Below are positions 42,448 to 43,326 of a stretch of 43,326 nt of DNA, piece after piece. The stretch is from Achromobacter sp. RTa (lineage in GTDB: Bacteria > Pseudomonadota > Gammaproteobacteria > Burkholderiales > Burkholderiaceae_B), in NCBI RefSeq assembly GCF_000757485.1, contig NZ_JPYO01000046.1, forward strand, positions 427,213 to 470,538, in the 5' to 3' direction. How positions within the stretch are numbered: the first letter of the stretch is position 1; each line of letters opens with the position of its first letter. The position numbers and the translations under genes were made by a program. The notes under the pieces were generated by a model. That model was not told where the DNA came from and ran no database searches. It saw only the letters and a list, made by a program, of their open reading frames with translations.

Positions 42448-43218
42448 TCAGCCGCGCCCCACGAAGGGCATATTGGTGGCCATGATGGTCATGAACTGCA
42501 CGTTGGCTTCCAGCGGCAGGCGCGCCATGGCGGCAACCGCCTGCGCCACGTGGGCCACGTCCATGCGCGGCTCGACCTTAGTGCTGCCGTCCGCCTGCAG
42601 GATCCCCGCCGCCATGCGCTCGGTCATGTCGGTCGCCGCGTTGCCGATATCGATCTGGCCGCAGGCGATGTTGTAGGGCCGACAATCCAGCGAGATCGAT
42701 TTGGTCAGCCCAGTCACCGCATGCTTGGTGGCGGTATAGGCGATGGAGAACGGCCTGGGCGCATGCGCGGAGATCGAACCGTTATTGATGATGCGGCCCC
42801 CGCGCGGATTCTGCGCCTTCATCACGCGGATGGCGGCCTGCGCGCACAGGAACATGCCCGTCAGGTTCGTGTCGACCACGTCGCGCCAGACCGAGACCGG
42901 CAGCTCTTCGATGGGCATCGCCGGCGCGCCGCGCCCGGCGTTGTTGAACAGCACGTCCAGGCGGCCGTACTCCCGCTGCGTGGAGTCGAAGAGCTCGCGC
43001 ACGGCCTGTTCGTCGGACACGTCGGTGGGAACCACCAACGCCCTCACGCCATCCTCGCCCGCCGCCGTGCGGGTGGCTTCCAGCGGCTCGCGGCGGCGAC
43101 CGGCCAGCACGACCCGATAACCTTGCGCCAGGAATTCCAGCGCCACCGCGCGGCCTATGCCGGTACCGGCGCCGGTGACCAGCGCCACGCGCGGGTATTC
43201 GATCTCGTTCGCTTGCAT
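42448..43218 (-). CDS. Short-chain dehydrogenase/reductase
   Basis: A 256-residue classical SDR. It has TGAGTGIG (15-22), NNAG (92-95), catalytic Ser148 and the pair Tyr161-x3-Lys165 (YTATK). The Arg39/Arg41/Arg42 stretch after the second strand (AGRRREP) suggests NADP preference. The ATG at 43218 has AAGGAGA 8 nt upstream; the frame open to 43278 is not needed. It stands alone at the window's end; substrate unknown. From 43219 to 43326 nothing further is recognised. Confidence 0.9.
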   Translation of the reverse strand: MQANEIEYPRVALVTGAGTGIGRAVALEFLAQGYRVVLAGRRREPLEATRTAAGEDGVRALVVPTDVSDEQAVRELFDSTQREYGRLDVLFNNAGRGAPAMPIEELPVSVWRDVVDTNLTGMFLCAQAAIRVMKAQNPRGGRIINNGSISAHAPRPFSIAYTATKHAVTGLTKSISLDCRPYNIACGQIDIGNAATDMTERMAAGILQADGSTKVEPRMDVAHVAQAVAAMARLPLEANVQFMTIMATNMPFVGRG

Positions 43219-43326
43219 CGGATTCTCCTTGTTATCGATCGGCGAAATGCTACCCGAATCATTCTGGCGATGCTGCAAGCGAAGGTTCCAGCCGTGACAT
43301 ATGCGTAGCCTTCACACGCAAGTAAA

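Noticed and set aside
1..43326. tRNA, rRNA, insertion sequence, integrase, toxin-antitoxin or phage-defence genes
   Set aside because: None could be recognised on either strand.

Overview
The window is a high-GC (about two thirds G+C by eye), gene-dense chromosomal segment of a beta-proteobacterium. Three tripartite-transporter binding proteins of the Bug type, the order ridA-recG-oxyR, a glnA-ntrB-ntrC block, yicC next to rph, and an FbpABC iron importer point to Burkholderiales, family Alcaligenaceae (Bordetella/Achromobacter-like). This placement is inference from gene content; there is no rRNA or tRNA in the window.

Layout. 1-3.8 kb: a palindromic repeat array, then ridA-recG-oxyR on the minus strand. 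3.9-12 kb: two catabolic clusters. The first is a LysR regulator divergent from an AtuA protein, its small AtuA-like partner and a Bug receptor. The second is a minus-strand operon with a 2,4'-dihydroxyacetophenone-dioxygenase-type cupin, a Bug receptor, two SDR proteins and an IclR regulator. 12-17 kb: fpr, then a Fur-box-preceded Fe(III) importer fbpABC. 17-21 kb: a third Bug receptor, two pirin-family proteins and a divergent LysR regulator with a clear operator. 21-23 kb: a lower-GC MocR regulator with a well-formed operator, and a small membrane protein. 23-29.3 kb: nitrogen control (glnA-ntrB-ntrC, with a sigma54 promoter and paired NtrC sites), then hemW and rdgB. 29.5-35.7 kb: an EAL-CBS-GGDEF protein, a chemoreceptor, an acyl-CoA dehydrogenase and an MmgE/PrpD protein, lying between rdgB and rph. 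36-43 kb: rph, yicC, a lysine-type permease, AMP nucleosidase, an NlpC/P60 hydrolase and a final SDR.

The most unusual feature is a family of intergenic repeats built on the palindrome GTGTC(T/A)GACAC. There are four arrays (1-267, 3958-4091, 16915-17143, 35725-36163) with 24 perfect copies counted by eye plus degenerate ones. Each array has its own spacer sequence and its own period (100, 24, 28 and 75 bp), yet all share the palindrome. All four lie at gene 3' ends, and three genes (the LysR gene at 3963, the MmgE/PrpD gene and rph) use the TGA inside the palindrome as stop codon in the same phase, ending Val-stop. A different, 182-bp nested palindrome (38019-38200) likewise supplies the stop of the permease gene. 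I found no defence system, prophage, insertion sequence or CRISPR. The repeat family is the best candidate for something poorly described; its function is unknown.
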